Shown here one piece after another: positions 16,454-25,647 of a stretch of DNA of 64,000 bases. Every line of letters begins with the position of its first letter. The stretch's first letter is position 1. The DNA is from Fulvivirga ligni. Lineage in GTDB: Bacteria > Bacteroidota > Bacteroidia > Cytophagales > Cyclobacteriaceae. The stretch spans positions 1,283,001-1,347,000 of the forward strand of contig NZ_CP089979.1 of assembly GCF_021389935.1 (NCBI RefSeq), written 5' to 3'. Below the pieces are notes generated by a model that saw only the letters and a program-made list of their open reading frames with translations, was not told the origin of the DNA and did not search any database. Made by a program: the position numbers and the translations under genes.

Positions 16454-17101
16454 ATGCAAAATCTTCATAGATATATAGAACAAACCAATTTAAAGCCTGT
16501 AATCACAGCCAGTGATATTGACACTTTAACTCAACAGGCAATACAACATAATTTCCGAGGTATCTGTGTGCCTCCCTTTTGGGTGAAAAAGGCTAGCAGA
16601 GATATTGCAGATCTAGATGTGCAGCTGGTTACCGTAATTGGTTTTCCGCTAGGATACCAGATGACAGAAGTGAAGATGGAAGAAATTAAGCTTGCTATTC
16701 GTGATGGAGCAGATGAACTGGATATTGTTATGAACATCTCGTCTTTTAAAACAGGTCTTCCCTGGACAAAGATTGAGCTGGCAAAATGCAGTAGCCTCAT
16801 ACATGAGCATTCTTGTTTAGTTAAGGTAATTATTGAAACTGCCTACCTTAATGATTCTGAAATAGAAACAGCCTGTAAATTATGTGCTGATGCGGGTGTT
16901 GATTTTGTGAAAACTTCTACCGGGTTTGCCTCTGAAGGTGCTCAGTTAAAGCATATTGAACTGATGAGAAAAGTGTTGCCTTCACAGGTAGGCATTAAGT
17001 CCTCGGGTGGAATAAAAACCAGAGAGCAGGCTATTCAGCTCATTGAAGCTGGTGCTGATAGAATTGGAACTTCTTCAGGAGTTGAAATAGTATCAGTGTA
17101 A
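16454..17101 (+). CDS. deoC: Deoxyribose-phosphate aldolase
   Basis: 215 residues, normal for the family. It splits 2-deoxyribose 5-phosphate into glyceraldehyde 3-phosphate and acetaldehyde in the cytoplasm, the last step of deoxynucleoside breakdown. Lys153 in DFVKTSTGF is the Schiff-base lysine, Lys182 in VGIKSSGGIK the proton-relay lysine, and Asp90 in DELDIVMN also fits. The C-terminal GADRIGTSSG is the phosphate-binding loop. The acylphosphatase gene follows after two bases, so the two are co-transcribed. No other deo gene is in view. Confidence 0.93.
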   Translation: MQNLHRYIEQTNLKPVITASDIDTLTQQAIQHNFRGICVPPFWVKKASRDIADLDVQLVTVIGFPLGYQMTEVKMEEIKLAIRDGADELDIVMNISSFKTGLPWTKIELAKCSSLIHEHSCLVKVIIETAYLNDSEIETACKLCADAGVDFVKTSTGFASEGAQLKHIELMRKVLPSQVGIKSSGGIKTREQAIQLIEAGADRIGTSSGVEIVSV

Positions 17102-17103
17102 TT

Positions 17104-17373
17104 ATGAAGCATCTTAATATTCAGGTTAAAGGTCTGGTGCAAGGTGTTTTCTTTAGAAAAAACACTAAGATAGAAGCTGATAAAAACCACATCAAAGGCT
17201 GGGTGAGAAATGAAATGGATGGAAGTGTATACCTTGAAGCCGAGGGTGAGGAAGAAAATTTTAAAATTTTCCTGGAATGGTTGCATCATGCTCCCGAACA
17301 TTCTATAGTGAATGAAGTAGTAATAAATGAAGGTAATTTAGATCATTTTGATGATTTTCAAATAAGATATTAA
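17104..17373 (+). CDS. acyP: Acylphosphatase
   Basis: 89 residues, the whole size of the family. It hydrolyses acyl-phosphate bonds in small metabolites. The signature VKGLVQGVFFRKNT gives the phosphate-binding Arg18, and GWVRNEMDGSV gives the catalytic Asn36. The fold pattern (beta-alpha-beta-beta-alpha-beta) is complete, ending IRY. It is translated directly after deoC. A link to deoC function is not established, and the pairing may be incidental. Confidence 0.92.
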   Translation: MKHLNIQVKGLVQGVFFRKNTKIEADKNHIKGWVRNEMDGSVYLEAEGEEENFKIFLEWLHHAPEHSIVNEVVINEGNLDHFDDFQIRY

Positions 17374-17486
17374 TCCCTTTCTTATGTAATGTTTATCACA
17401 GATATATAAAGTCTATTCATCTCATTTCTAGGACTTTGTGAATCTAATCCATATCTTGTGCCGCTTAAACTTTAATAAACAATGCT

Positions 17487-17494
17487 TACCTTTG
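17487..17494 (+). promoter_or_regulatory. Candidate -7 box for the PA14 protein gene
   Basis: TACCTTTG fits TAnnTTTG, 64 bases before the ATG at 17559. There is no convincing -33 element. Confidence 0.35.
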
Positions 17495-17558
17495 CAGGCT
17501 ATATGTAATATATATTGCATTATGTTCGCATTTTTTTAGATAATCTTAATTTTTGATT

Positions 17559-19331
17559 ATGAAACTTTCTAGAGTGGTGAAGAAAGGAATGAGGGTTGAT
17601 TTGCTAATAACAATTTTCTTAGTAGGGATAACAGTTTCATCTGTTATGGGGCAATGTGTTGCGGATGACCAATCTTTTTACCCGGTAGACTCGTGGAGGG
17701 GGTATGTTTATGATGGCATGGCCAACTATACTTCTACCGACTATCAGGGATATATTTCTGAGGCTGATAATTTTGATCAAAGCTTCTGCGGTGATAACTG
17801 TGATTTTACTACCAGTGGCTGTGATGTTAACACAGAGACTTTTTCAGTTCGCTATAGAATGAATAAGAACTTCACTTATGGTGTGTACAGATTCACTGTT
17901 GGTGGTGATGATGGTGTACGCCTAAGTTCTGACGGAGGATCTAGTTTTGTGCTGGGTGATTTTAATCAGCATTCATATACTACCTACAGAGGCTATTTAA
18001 TTCTTAATGGTTCTCATAATATGGTTTTCGAGTATTATGAAAATGGTGGGCAAAATAGAGTGTCCTTAAATTATCAATACCTGGGTGTTAATTTCGGAGG
18101 TACAGTGGCTGCTGATCAAAATTTTTGCGGGTTTACTGCTCCGGACGCTGATGCCTTTACCTCATCTGAGGCTGCTATTTTCTCAGGAGGAGGTACGCCG
18201 ACTTATCAATGGCAAATATCCACCGACGGCTCATCCTGGTCTGACATAAGTGGAGCTACCAGCGAGACCTATGATTATGGCACAGTAGCAGCCGGCACAA
18301 CATACTTTAGACGTAAAGCAGAAAATGGACTTGGTGATACGGCTTACAGCAACACCATTACATTAACCTATGATGTGCCTGCTGGTGATGAAACTACATT
18401 TGGTAATGAGCAGTGGATAGGCTACGTATATGATGGTGCGGCTGATTTTTCCACTACTTATATAGGTCAAATTACAGAAACGGAAATTTTTGATGAGTCA
18501 TTTACAGGTGATAATACCGCCTTTAGCACTGATGGATGCGATGTGACCACAGAAACATTTAGTGTGCGATTCAAAATGACCAAAGATTTTTCGTGTGGAG
18601 ATTATACGTTTACGATTGGTGGTGATGATGGTGTGAGGTTAATAGTTGACGGCGTTACAGTAATAGATGCTTTTTCTGACCATGGATATGGCACATATTC
18701 AAATAGTACTTCGCTAAGCCTTGAAGGATCTACTGATCTTATTTTAGAGTATTATGAAAACGGGGGTTATAACAGAGTTACATTTAATTATAGTCAAGTG
18801 GCCTGTACCCTTCCGGTTGAATTGACATCATTTGATGTTGATGGAAAAGATGATTACAATGAATTACATTGGAGTACGGCTTCCGAATTAAATAATGATG
18901 GTTTTGAGGTGCAGAGAAGTAAAGATGGAAAGAGCTTTGAAACCATTGCATGGGTTGCTGGTCATGGCACCACTAATGATGAGAAGTTGTATAGTTTTGT
19001 AGATTATGAGCCTTTGAAAGGTAATAATTACTATAGACTAAAGCAGATCGATTTTGATGGGCAATATGAATACTCTCCTGTGAAGTTTTTATATCGTGAT
19101 TTCCCGCTTAGACTGAATATATATCCAAATCCGGCCAAAGATTATGTGATTGTGAAAGGTTTAGGAGATGATTTTTCGGCTTACCTCAATAATATAGCTA
19201 CTCAAGCTAAATTCACTTTACCACAAAATGGTAATACACTTCATGTTGCAGATGTACCAGCCGGTGTTTATGTGATGTCTATCACTACAGGCGGACTAAC
19301 TCACGAGGAAAAAATAATAATTATAAAATAA
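17559..19331 (+). CDS. T9SS-exported surface protein with two PA14-like domains
   Basis: 590 residues from the ATG at 17559 (the longer frame would start at a TTG). The signal peptide ends near VMGQC. Two copies of a PA14-like beta-sandwich occupy about 30-175 and 285-420, each with GGDDGVRL and EYYENGG..RV, and are separated by an Ig-like segment (about 190-275). After that come a fibronectin-like stretch (ELHWSTASELNNDGFEVQRS) and a C-terminal type A sorting domain beginning IYPNPAKDY. PA14 domains bind carbohydrates, so a cell-surface or released glycan-binding protein is likely. Copy 1 has several extra cysteines that copy 2 lacks. It ends at a hairpin shared with the convergent gene. Confidence 0.8.
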   Translation: MKLSRVVKKGMRVDLLITIFLVGITVSSVMGQCVADDQSFYPVDSWRGYVYDGMANYTSTDYQGYISEADNFDQSFCGDNCDFTTSGCDVNTETFSVRYRMNKNFTYGVYRFTVGGDDGVRLSSDGGSSFVLGDFNQHSYTTYRGYLILNGSHNMVFEYYENGGQNRVSLNYQYLGVNFGGTVAADQNFCGFTAPDADAFTSSEAAIFSGGGTPTYQWQISTDGSSWSDISGATSETYDYGTVAAGTTYFRRKAENGLGDTAYSNTITLTYDVPAGDETTFGNEQWIGYVYDGAADFSTTYIGQITETEIFDESFTGDNTAFSTDGCDVTTETFSVRFKMTKDFSCGDYTFTIGGDDGVRLIVDGVTVIDAFSDHGYGTYSNSTSLSLEGSTDLILEYYENGGYNRVTFNYSQVACTLPVELTSFDVDGKDDYNELHWSTASELNNDGFEVQRSKDGKSFETIAWVAGHGTTNDEKLYSFVDYEPLKGNNYYRLKQIDFDGQYEYSPVKFLYRDFPLRLNIYPNPAKDYVIVKGLGDDFSAYLNNIATQAKFTLPQNGNTLHVADVPAGVYVMSITTGGLTHEEKIIIIK

Positions 19332-19349
19332 TAGCAGGGATAAAGATTA

Positions 19350-19384
19350 ACAGATGGAAGTTGCCTTAAGCAATTTTCATCTGT
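19350..19384. terminator. Hairpin between convergent genes
   Basis: 19350-19364 pairs with 19370-19384 over 15 positions (13 Watson-Crick, two G-U) around CTTAA. It lies after the PA14 gene stop and includes the last codons of the leftward gene. The T-runs on both sides are weak, so it may be a bidirectional terminator or a decay barrier. Confidence 0.45.
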
Positions 19385-19869
19385 ACTATTCCTTTGTGCT
19401 TATAGATCTTTAGGTCGAATTGTGATTGAATGAAAGTTTTCATTCTGTTCTCTGCCAGTTCTGATTTACGACCTTCTGGGTAGAATACGGTAAGTTCCAA
19501 TACTGCCTTTAAGAAATTGGGTTTGTTGCAGAAATCAATTAACCAGTCTTTGTAAGTCTGTTTCCAGTCGTTTAGATATTTCTGGTAGTGATCTTGTCCA
19601 TCAAATAGCAGCTCTAATTGATTATCGGCATTTTGGAATCTATATATTCCAGATAAGTTACTGTAGAACTCTTGAAGTCTGGTGGTGTACTCTGTTTCGT
19701 GAGTTTTAATTCTTCTTACAGGCTCATCTAACAAACCTAATGGATTAAACTGATCTTGGTAGTATTTTTTAGCAAAATCGATGAGATATACTATCAGCTC
19801 TCTTTCGCTGTTAATCTGGGCTTGCTCCAGAATGTAGTTCTTATCAAGTTTAAAATACTTTTGGACCAT
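19366..19869 (-). CDS. Hypothetical cytoplasmic protein
   Basis: 167 residues from the ATG at 19869-19867. The longer frame would need a TTG seven codons upstream. It is hydrophilic, with many aromatic residues, mostly helical, and has no signal peptide or membrane segment. The N-terminal part reads FKLDKNYILEQAQINSEREL, and the C-terminal 60 residues look alpha/beta. I do not recognise a family. It sits alone between the convergent PA14 gene and the SDR gene, which runs in the same direction 70 bases upstream. Confidence 0.65.
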   Translation of the reverse strand: MVQKYFKLDKNYILEQAQINSERELIVYLIDFAKKYYQDQFNPLGLLDEPVRRIKTHETEYTTRLQEFYSNLSGIYRFQNADNQLELLFDGQDHYQKYLNDWKQTYKDWLIDFCNKPNFLKAVLELTVFYPEGRKSELAENRMKTFIQSQFDLKIYKHKGIVQMKIA

Positions 19870-19938
19870 AATGTATAATCTATCATGCAAATATAATAGA
19901 TTCTTGCTTTTGTTACTCTACTAAAAAGGGTTAAATAA

Positions 19939-20745
19939 CTATTTAAATGGTGAATTCTCTTCTTTAGCCATTACGTTATACACCATTTTATCCATAAACC
20001 CAGGTGCCCATTTGTTAAGGAATACGGTCAGTTTCCCCTGAGTGGTTAGAGTTAGGAATTTTTTACGCTTTTTGGTGGCTTTGTAAATATGCATCGCACA
20101 TTCTTCAGCTGTCATCATTTTATCCTCTGCTCGTGGCGATTCACCTTGATGGCTTCCATCGGCAGTAAGTGAACTCTTTCTGATATTAGACGCGGTAAAC
20201 CCTGGGCATGCCGTAAGTACATGCACATTTTTCTTGAGCATTTCAGTACGTAAAACCTCTAGAAAACCCTGTAAAGCAAACTTGGAAGCAGAATAACCAG
20301 TTCGGCCAGGTAGACCGCGGTAGCCTGCAATAGAGGAGATGCCCACTACAGAACCCTGGTTCTTCTCTATTTCCGGAAGGCAGTATTTTGTAGCATAAAG
20401 TGCTCCGTAAAAGTTAATATCCATTACTTTCTTCACTATAGAAAGATCCAACTCAGAAAATAGGGCCCTCATAGATATACCTGCATTGTTTATTAATATA
20501 TCAATGCGTCCAAAATGCTTGATGGCTTCTTCAGCCATGGCCTTATTATCTTCTTCTTTGCTTACATCAGACTGAAAACCGGTAACCTCAATGTTTTGCT
20601 GTTGTAATTTGGCTACGGCTTCATCAAGGGCTTCTTTTTTACGGCCGGTTATCATGATTTTTGATCCATGACTTCCGAAAATTTCAGCCAAAGCCAAACC
20701 TATTCCTGATGATCCTCCAGTGATGATGACTACTTTATCTTTCAT
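19939..20745 (-). CDS. Short-chain dehydrogenase/reductase
   Basis: 268 residues. Cofactor motif TGGSSGIG (9-16), NNAG (86-89), catalytic Ser137/138, Tyr151 and Lys155 (YSASK). The TGRK after strand 2 suggests NADP(H). It differs from fabG by a C-terminal extension of about 40 residues with a hydrophobic, basic segment (TLTTQGKLTVFLNKWAPGFMD). This resembles the DHRS7/classical-lipid SDRs that associate with membranes. The substrate is unknown. It is divergent from the acyltransferase gene, and a lipid substrate would fit that neighbour (inference). Confidence 0.82.
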   Translation of the reverse strand: MKDKVVIITGGSSGIGLALAEIFGSHGSKIMITGRKKEALDEAVAKLQQQNIEVTGFQSDVSKEEDNKAMAEEAIKHFGRIDILINNAGISMRALFSELDLSIVKKVMDINFYGALYATKYCLPEIEKNQGSVVGISSIAGYRGLPGRTGYSASKFALQGFLEVLRTEMLKKNVHVLTACPGFTASNIRKSSLTADGSHQGESPRAEDKMMTAEECAMHIYKATKKRKKFLTLTTQGKLTVFLNKWAPGFMDKMVYNVMAKEENSPFK

Positions 20746-20814
20746 AGTTGAGCATTTATGTCTGCGAAAATAAGAGTTTAGAAATAGTTTTAAACCTTCT
20801 TTTCAGAAAATGGC

Positions 20815-20822
20815 TAATTTTG
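20815..20822 (+). promoter_or_regulatory. Candidate -7 box for the acyltransferase gene
   Basis: TAATTTTG fits TAnnTTTG and lies 7 bases before the ATG at 20830, so the transcript would be almost leaderless. There is no clear -33 box. Confidence 0.35.
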
Positions 20823-20829
20823 CCGCCCT

Positions 20830-21681
20830 ATGTTTATGCTGAAGTGGTTATCCCGGCTCCCCATGTGGATGTTATATGCATTATCTGATATAATGTATGT
20901 GCTAGTGTATTATGTGCTGGGCTATAGAAAGAAAGTGGTCTATAGTAACCTGCGAAATTCATTTCCTGAAAAGTCCAATGCCGAGATTAAGGCTATTGCA
21001 AAAAGCTTCTACAAGGGCTTTATGGATTTTAATATGGAAACACTAAAAGCATTCACTATTTCAGAGAAAGAGCTGTTAAAACGGGTGCAGTTTACCAATG
21101 TGCCCGAGGTGGAACCACAGGCAAGGGCTAATCAATCGATTTTGGTTATGGCCTCTCATCAGTTTAATTGGGAGTGGGCTCTACTGGCGGGCTGTTTGGT
21201 GCTGCCATTCCCTGTCGATGCTGTATATCAAAGGCTGAAGAACACTGGATTTAATGACATCATGCTCAAAACCAGAGGTAAGTTTGGTGGGCAGCCTATT
21301 GATAAGAATCAGATATTGCGAGCCATACTTAAAACAAAGCATCGATTAAGGGCGTTGGGCATTGTTGCTGATCAATCACCGCGCAGGAATTCTCCGAAGT
21401 ATTGGACAGAATTTATGAACCAGGAAACGGCCTTTTACATTGGTTCTGAGCAGATTGCTCAAGCGGCTAATTTTCCTGTTTACTTTTTTAGAGTTACCAA
21501 GCCAAAAAGAGGTCACTATGAAGTAGAGCTAGTAAAGCTTGCTGACCCGCCCTATGACAAGCAAAGTCACAACATTCTTGAGGCCTATATCAAAGAAACT
21601 GAAAGACTCATTCGCGATCAACCGGAAGGATATTTATGGTCACACAAAAGATGGAAATTGAAGAGAGATCAAGAAAAGTGA
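20830..21681 (+). CDS. Lipid A biosynthesis acyltransferase (LpxL/HtrB family)
   Basis: 283 residues. It would transfer a secondary acyl chain from acyl-ACP to lipid A, or to another surface lipid, on the cytoplasmic side of the inner membrane. An N-terminal membrane anchor covers about 12-31. The catalytic HX4E motif is His110-Glu115 in ASHQFNWEWA. DQSPRRNSPKYW and the later RVTKPKRGHYEVEL fit the family. A second Met at codon 3 is an alternative start. The 3' end overlaps a leftward membrane-protein gene by 13 bases. Some Bacteroidota members act on ornithine or other lipids, so the exact acceptor is open. Confidence 0.85.
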   Translation: MFMLKWLSRLPMWMLYALSDIMYVLVYYVLGYRKKVVYSNLRNSFPEKSNAEIKAIAKSFYKGFMDFNMETLKAFTISEKELLKRVQFTNVPEVEPQARANQSILVMASHQFNWEWALLAGCLVLPFPVDAVYQRLKNTGFNDIMLKTRGKFGGQPIDKNQILRAILKTKHRLRALGIVADQSPRRNSPKYWTEFMNQETAFYIGSEQIAQAANFPVYFFRVTKPKRGHYEVELVKLADPPYDKQSHNILEAYIKETERLIRDQPEGYLWSHKRWKLKRDQEK

Positions 21682-22538
21682 TTAATTAAGATATCTTTCT
21701 GCTCCGGTGTAATGCAGTAGAAATCACTTGCTCTTTTATATTCCTCTTCTTTCTTACCATCCTTACCAGTTTTGAGCTGTTGGTTGTAGAAAGCCAGATA
21801 GGCATTGGTGTCGTTGCGGGTAGCATATATAACAACCTCTGTAAATTCCCTGCTATCGATATTAGAGTAGGCTATGCCTGTAAATGCTTCCATGTTATTA
21901 TCTTTTAGGCCATTCAGAAAGGAGCCAAAGCCACGGTGAAGCGGCATTTTTCTTGGAAGCTTATTTTCTGGAAACCAATTGTTCTCAACATGAGAATATG
22001 GAAAGATCGACCATTTTTTGTTAGCCTGCCACATAGCTATAAATATGATGATAGCTTCAATGATCCATACAGCCCATAACCCAAAGTCTTTGACCGTAAT
22101 AGAGCCAATAGACCATAATCCATATAAGGAAACGTCATACATATCCTGGACCAGTGTCACCGGGTGCAACAGATAATAAAAGAAACTCGATGTGAAACTG
22201 ACTTCTTCAATCTCTGAGTATGAAGTTTTTATTACTATTGCCATAAAGGCTGACCATTGAAATATCATAGCGAAGAACCAAATGGTAATCAGACACAATA
22301 ATTCATTTCTATATCCGACTATATGCCCATATTTCACTACCGGAAAGGATAGAAAGCCTAAGGCAACACCAAATGCCGCGCATGTGACAAAATTAAGGTA
22401 TATCACGGGCATAAAATTTATGGCATATGAATATGCAATGGCCAACAGCGGAACAATAGTTAAGACCTCAATGACTAATATTACAATAGCCTTTGTGCCA
22501 AACTTGGAGGATGGTAAGTAAACTTCGCCAGATTTCAT
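21669..22538 (-). CDS. Hypothetical multi-pass membrane protein
   Basis: 289 residues with about four to five membrane helices (around 17-38, 46-66, 80-102, 112-150 and 155-172) and a soluble C-terminal half of about 110 residues. The C-terminal part includes RKMPLHRGFGSFLNGL and TEVVIYATRNDTNAYLAFYNQ. No family recognised. Its start codon follows the SNF2 helicase stop by one base, so it is the second gene of a helicase/membrane-protein operon. The functional connection is unknown. Confidence 0.7.
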   Translation of the reverse strand: MKSGEVYLPSSKFGTKAIVILVIEVLTIVPLLAIAYSYAINFMPVIYLNFVTCAAFGVALGFLSFPVVKYGHIVGYRNELLCLITIWFFAMIFQWSAFMAIVIKTSYSEIEEVSFTSSFFYYLLHPVTLVQDMYDVSLYGLWSIGSITVKDFGLWAVWIIEAIIIFIAMWQANKKWSIFPYSHVENNWFPENKLPRKMPLHRGFGSFLNGLKDNNMEAFTGIAYSNIDSREFTEVVIYATRNDTNAYLAFYNQQLKTGKDGKKEEEYKRASDFYCITPEQKDILINHFS

Positions 22539-22539
22539 C

Positions 22540-25464
22540 TTACGATAGTAGTGATTCTATATCAGACTGTGAAAGACTTTTCACAAAACTTTCTTCAGTT
22601 GTGATTAGATCACTGGCAAGTTTCTTCTTATGACTTTGCAAAGCCAGAATCTTTTCCTCTACCGTGTTTTTAGTGATAAACTTATAGGTGAATACTTTAT
22701 TCTCCTGTCCTATTCTGTGTGCTCTATCTACTGCCTGAGCTTCTATTGCTGGGTTCCACCACGGATCTAGTATAAATACATAATCGGCTTTTGTAAGGTT
22801 AAGACCTAAACCACCAGCCTTCAAGGAAATAAGGAATACCTTAAGCTCAGGTGTGTTCTGGAACCTTTCCACTTGCCCTTGTCTGTCTTTCGTAGATCCA
22901 TCCAGATAAGCAAAATCTATTTTTCGCTCTTTTAAATGATCTGCCAGAATAGAAAGGTGCTTTACAAACTGACTGAATATTAGAATCTTATGATCATCCC
23001 TAATGGCATTATCTAGTTTCAAAATCACGTCTTCCATCTTACCCGAATCACCTTCATATTCCTGATCTACCATTTTAGGGTGATTAGCAATCTGTCTAAG
23101 TTTGGTTAAGCCTTGTAAAAGCAGAAGTTGCGACTTATTAAGTCCTTGTGACTCAATATTTTCAAGAATCTTGTTGCGATAGAAAGATTTTACCTTTTCG
23201 TATTCTTTTTCCTGGTCATCGGTAAGCGGGCTATATTGAATGTTCTCAACCTTTTCAGGTAATTCAGTCGCCACTTGAGATTTATGTCTTCTCAGAATGA
23301 ATGGTTTGATGATAGCATTAAGCTTTTTCATCTTGTTCTCATCCTGCTTCTTTTCAATAGGATTTAAAAACTCATTCTTGAAGAAGTTCTGGCTACCAAG
23401 TAATCCTGGGTTGATGAAGTGCATTTGAGACCATAGGTCCATAGTGCTGTTCTCCAGAGGAGTACCCGTTAAGATTAAACGGTTTCTGCTATTTAATCTT
23501 CTCACAGCCTTAGCAATGTTAGATGCAGGATTCTTAATAGCTTGAGATTCATCCAGGATAATATAGTTGAAATAGTATTCTGTTAAAATATCAATATCTA
23601 ATCTTACTATTCCATATGAGGTTATGATAACATCATACTTGGCAAATTTCCTTGGGTCTTTATCCCTATTGGTACCAGTATAAATGAAAACCTTCAGCTT
23701 CGGTGTAAACTTTTTAGCTTCTACTTCCCAGTTATAAATCAATGAAGTAGGCATGATTAGCATAGACGCTCCTTCTACTCCAGCCTCTTTTTGAGCCTGT
23801 AGCATGGTGAGTGTCTGTACTGTCTTACCAAGACCCATATCATCAGCAAGACAACCACCAAATTTGTATTGATTAAGGAACATCAGCCAGTTATAACCAG
23901 CTTTCTGGTAAGGTCTTAATTCACCTTTGAAATGTCCGGGCACATGGGTGTCATCGATTTTTTCGAAACCTTTCAGTGACTCGAGTTTTCTACTCATAGT
24001 CACTTTGGCCAGGTTGCCACTCTCAAGGTCCTGAACCAAAGCCAGGTGATGTTTTTTAAGCTTAGGAATGCCGTTCTCGTCTTCTTCAGCAAAAGCGAAT
24101 AACTCGGAATATTCCGTAAGCCACGATTCTGGTATAACTGCAATTTCACCATTTGGCAATGTGATCTCCATTTTCTTTTTAAGAATGAACTTTCTTAATT
24201 CTTTAAAGGAGATTTCATATTCACCAAACTGGATCACAGCATGAATGTCGAACCAGTCAATATTTTCTTTTACTTCAACTTTTATGCGGTACTCGCCAAT
24301 AAAGTATTTTTTCTCAGATTTACCTTTTTGAGTAATCCTGAAATTTCTACTATCTAGATCATCACGGTGCTCATCTAGCCATGCAAAAGCCACAGTTTTG
24401 CTTAAAGTAGCTTTGAAGTTTCTAAGCTGAAGCCCAGATTCTTGAAGAAACTGTATCACTTCTTTTTCATCGTCTAGCTTACGCTTTACTCTGTGGAAGG
24501 TGTAGTTATCTCCGTCTTTTTCCACGGTCACACTTACAGGGCCTATGTTATTGGCCTTAAAAGTGAAAGGTCCGTATTTGAAAGCGAGCTCAAATACCAT
24601 TTTGCCGCTATCGGCTACCTCTGGCTTTTTAGAATCAAATAAGCTTAGATTAGATGCATTTCCGGCTAATTCTGAAATAGACAATAGCGGAATTGGATCA
24701 TATTTTTCGCTGTTTATATCAAAGCCTTTGGCATAAACATCAAAAGAAGCAATAAGTGGAGCCACGAACTTATTGTAGTAGGTTTCTTCTACATTTCGAG
24801 GTATCACTATAAACTTTTTATTTAGGAAAGGTGCTAATTTCTTTCCATCAACATCTTTCTCAAAAGAATAAAGTTTGCCATCCAGAACCATCCAAGCCGG
24901 GCTCTTGCAAATAATGTAAGCTCCATTATATTGAAAATCCACCTTTTCACCGTCATATTTTATGGTAGGGAAATAGTGGGTGTTATCATCATTTCTTCTA
25001 AAATGAAACAGAACAGTAGCTTTCTTATCAAGCACTTCGATCTGTTTCCAGGCCGGTTCGCCATCGTTACCCATTTCGAAGACCCATTTGCCCTGGAGTC
25101 TTTCCAGTACCTTGGCTCTTCTTCTTTCCATGTAGTTTTCTATTTCACTCTGTAGCATTTCATTGCCCTTGGATGAATCATAGATTTTTGGAAAGAACTC
25201 TTCCGGCTTTACATTTTTCTTGTTGAAATATTTAATAACTGCGCCTTGCTGCATAGAGTCCATAAGCTCAATAAGCTCATAATCAGTGTTGTCTAAACCT
25301 GATTTAAACTCCTTTGCGTTTTTAGCGGATATATTCTGGTGCTGTAAGGTTAACTTGCCCTTATCGTCCAGATGCACCACGAACGACTCGAATAAATATC
25401 CAAGATATTCGTGCTGGTATAATGAGTAGATTATCTGAAATGGTTGTGCTGCTGATACTTTCAT
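22540..25464 (-). CDS. SNF2-family DNA helicase/translocase
   Basis: 974 residues. The C-terminal half holds the Swi2/Snf2 ATPase: motif I DDMGLGKT (about 540), motif II DESQ (about 638, in place of DEAH), LTGTPLENS, and motif VI QAVDRAHRIGQ (about 915). The N-terminal ~480 residues are a long accessory region of the type seen in bacterial SNF2 proteins of the RapA/HepA-like 'DEAD/DEAH box helicase' group. It uses ATP to move along duplex DNA and displace proteins. No methylase, nuclease or restriction gene adjoins it, so it is more likely a housekeeping remodeler than part of a defence island. The next gene follows after one base. Confidence 0.9.
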   Translation of the reverse strand: MKVSAAQPFQIIYSLYQHEYLGYLFESFVVHLDDKGKLTLQHQNISAKNAKEFKSGLDNTDYELIELMDSMQQGAVIKYFNKKNVKPEEFFPKIYDSSKGNEMLQSEIENYMERRRAKVLERLQGKWVFEMGNDGEPAWKQIEVLDKKATVLFHFRRNDDNTHYFPTIKYDGEKVDFQYNGAYIICKSPAWMVLDGKLYSFEKDVDGKKLAPFLNKKFIVIPRNVEETYYNKFVAPLIASFDVYAKGFDINSEKYDPIPLLSISELAGNASNLSLFDSKKPEVADSGKMVFELAFKYGPFTFKANNIGPVSVTVEKDGDNYTFHRVKRKLDDEKEVIQFLQESGLQLRNFKATLSKTVAFAWLDEHRDDLDSRNFRITQKGKSEKKYFIGEYRIKVEVKENIDWFDIHAVIQFGEYEISFKELRKFILKKKMEITLPNGEIAVIPESWLTEYSELFAFAEEDENGIPKLKKHHLALVQDLESGNLAKVTMSRKLESLKGFEKIDDTHVPGHFKGELRPYQKAGYNWLMFLNQYKFGGCLADDMGLGKTVQTLTMLQAQKEAGVEGASMLIMPTSLIYNWEVEAKKFTPKLKVFIYTGTNRDKDPRKFAKYDVIITSYGIVRLDIDILTEYYFNYIILDESQAIKNPASNIAKAVRRLNSRNRLILTGTPLENSTMDLWSQMHFINPGLLGSQNFFKNEFLNPIEKKQDENKMKKLNAIIKPFILRRHKSQVATELPEKVENIQYSPLTDDQEKEYEKVKSFYRNKILENIESQGLNKSQLLLLQGLTKLRQIANHPKMVDQEYEGDSGKMEDVILKLDNAIRDDHKILIFSQFVKHLSILADHLKERKIDFAYLDGSTKDRQGQVERFQNTPELKVFLISLKAGGLGLNLTKADYVFILDPWWNPAIEAQAVDRAHRIGQENKVFTYKFITKNTVEEKILALQSHKKKLASDLITTEESFVKSLSQSDIESLLS

Positions 25465-25647
25465 AGTTAAAATACAAACAGAACTTGCAAATTAAGGAAA
25501 ATGTAGATTTCTGCCCCTATGATGAGCCCTAAAAATCGTTAAAATGCTAAAATTTTAGTTTGGATTAATTTTATTTAGATAATTAATCATGGATTAATAT
25601 CAATGTTATAACATAAGAATTCTATTAAATAATAGGCTAATAGCTAT

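Noticed and set aside
22540-25464. SNF2 helicase as the core of a defence island
   Set aside because: Its neighbours are a membrane protein and housekeeping genes; no nuclease, methylase, protease or mobile element is present to support defence.
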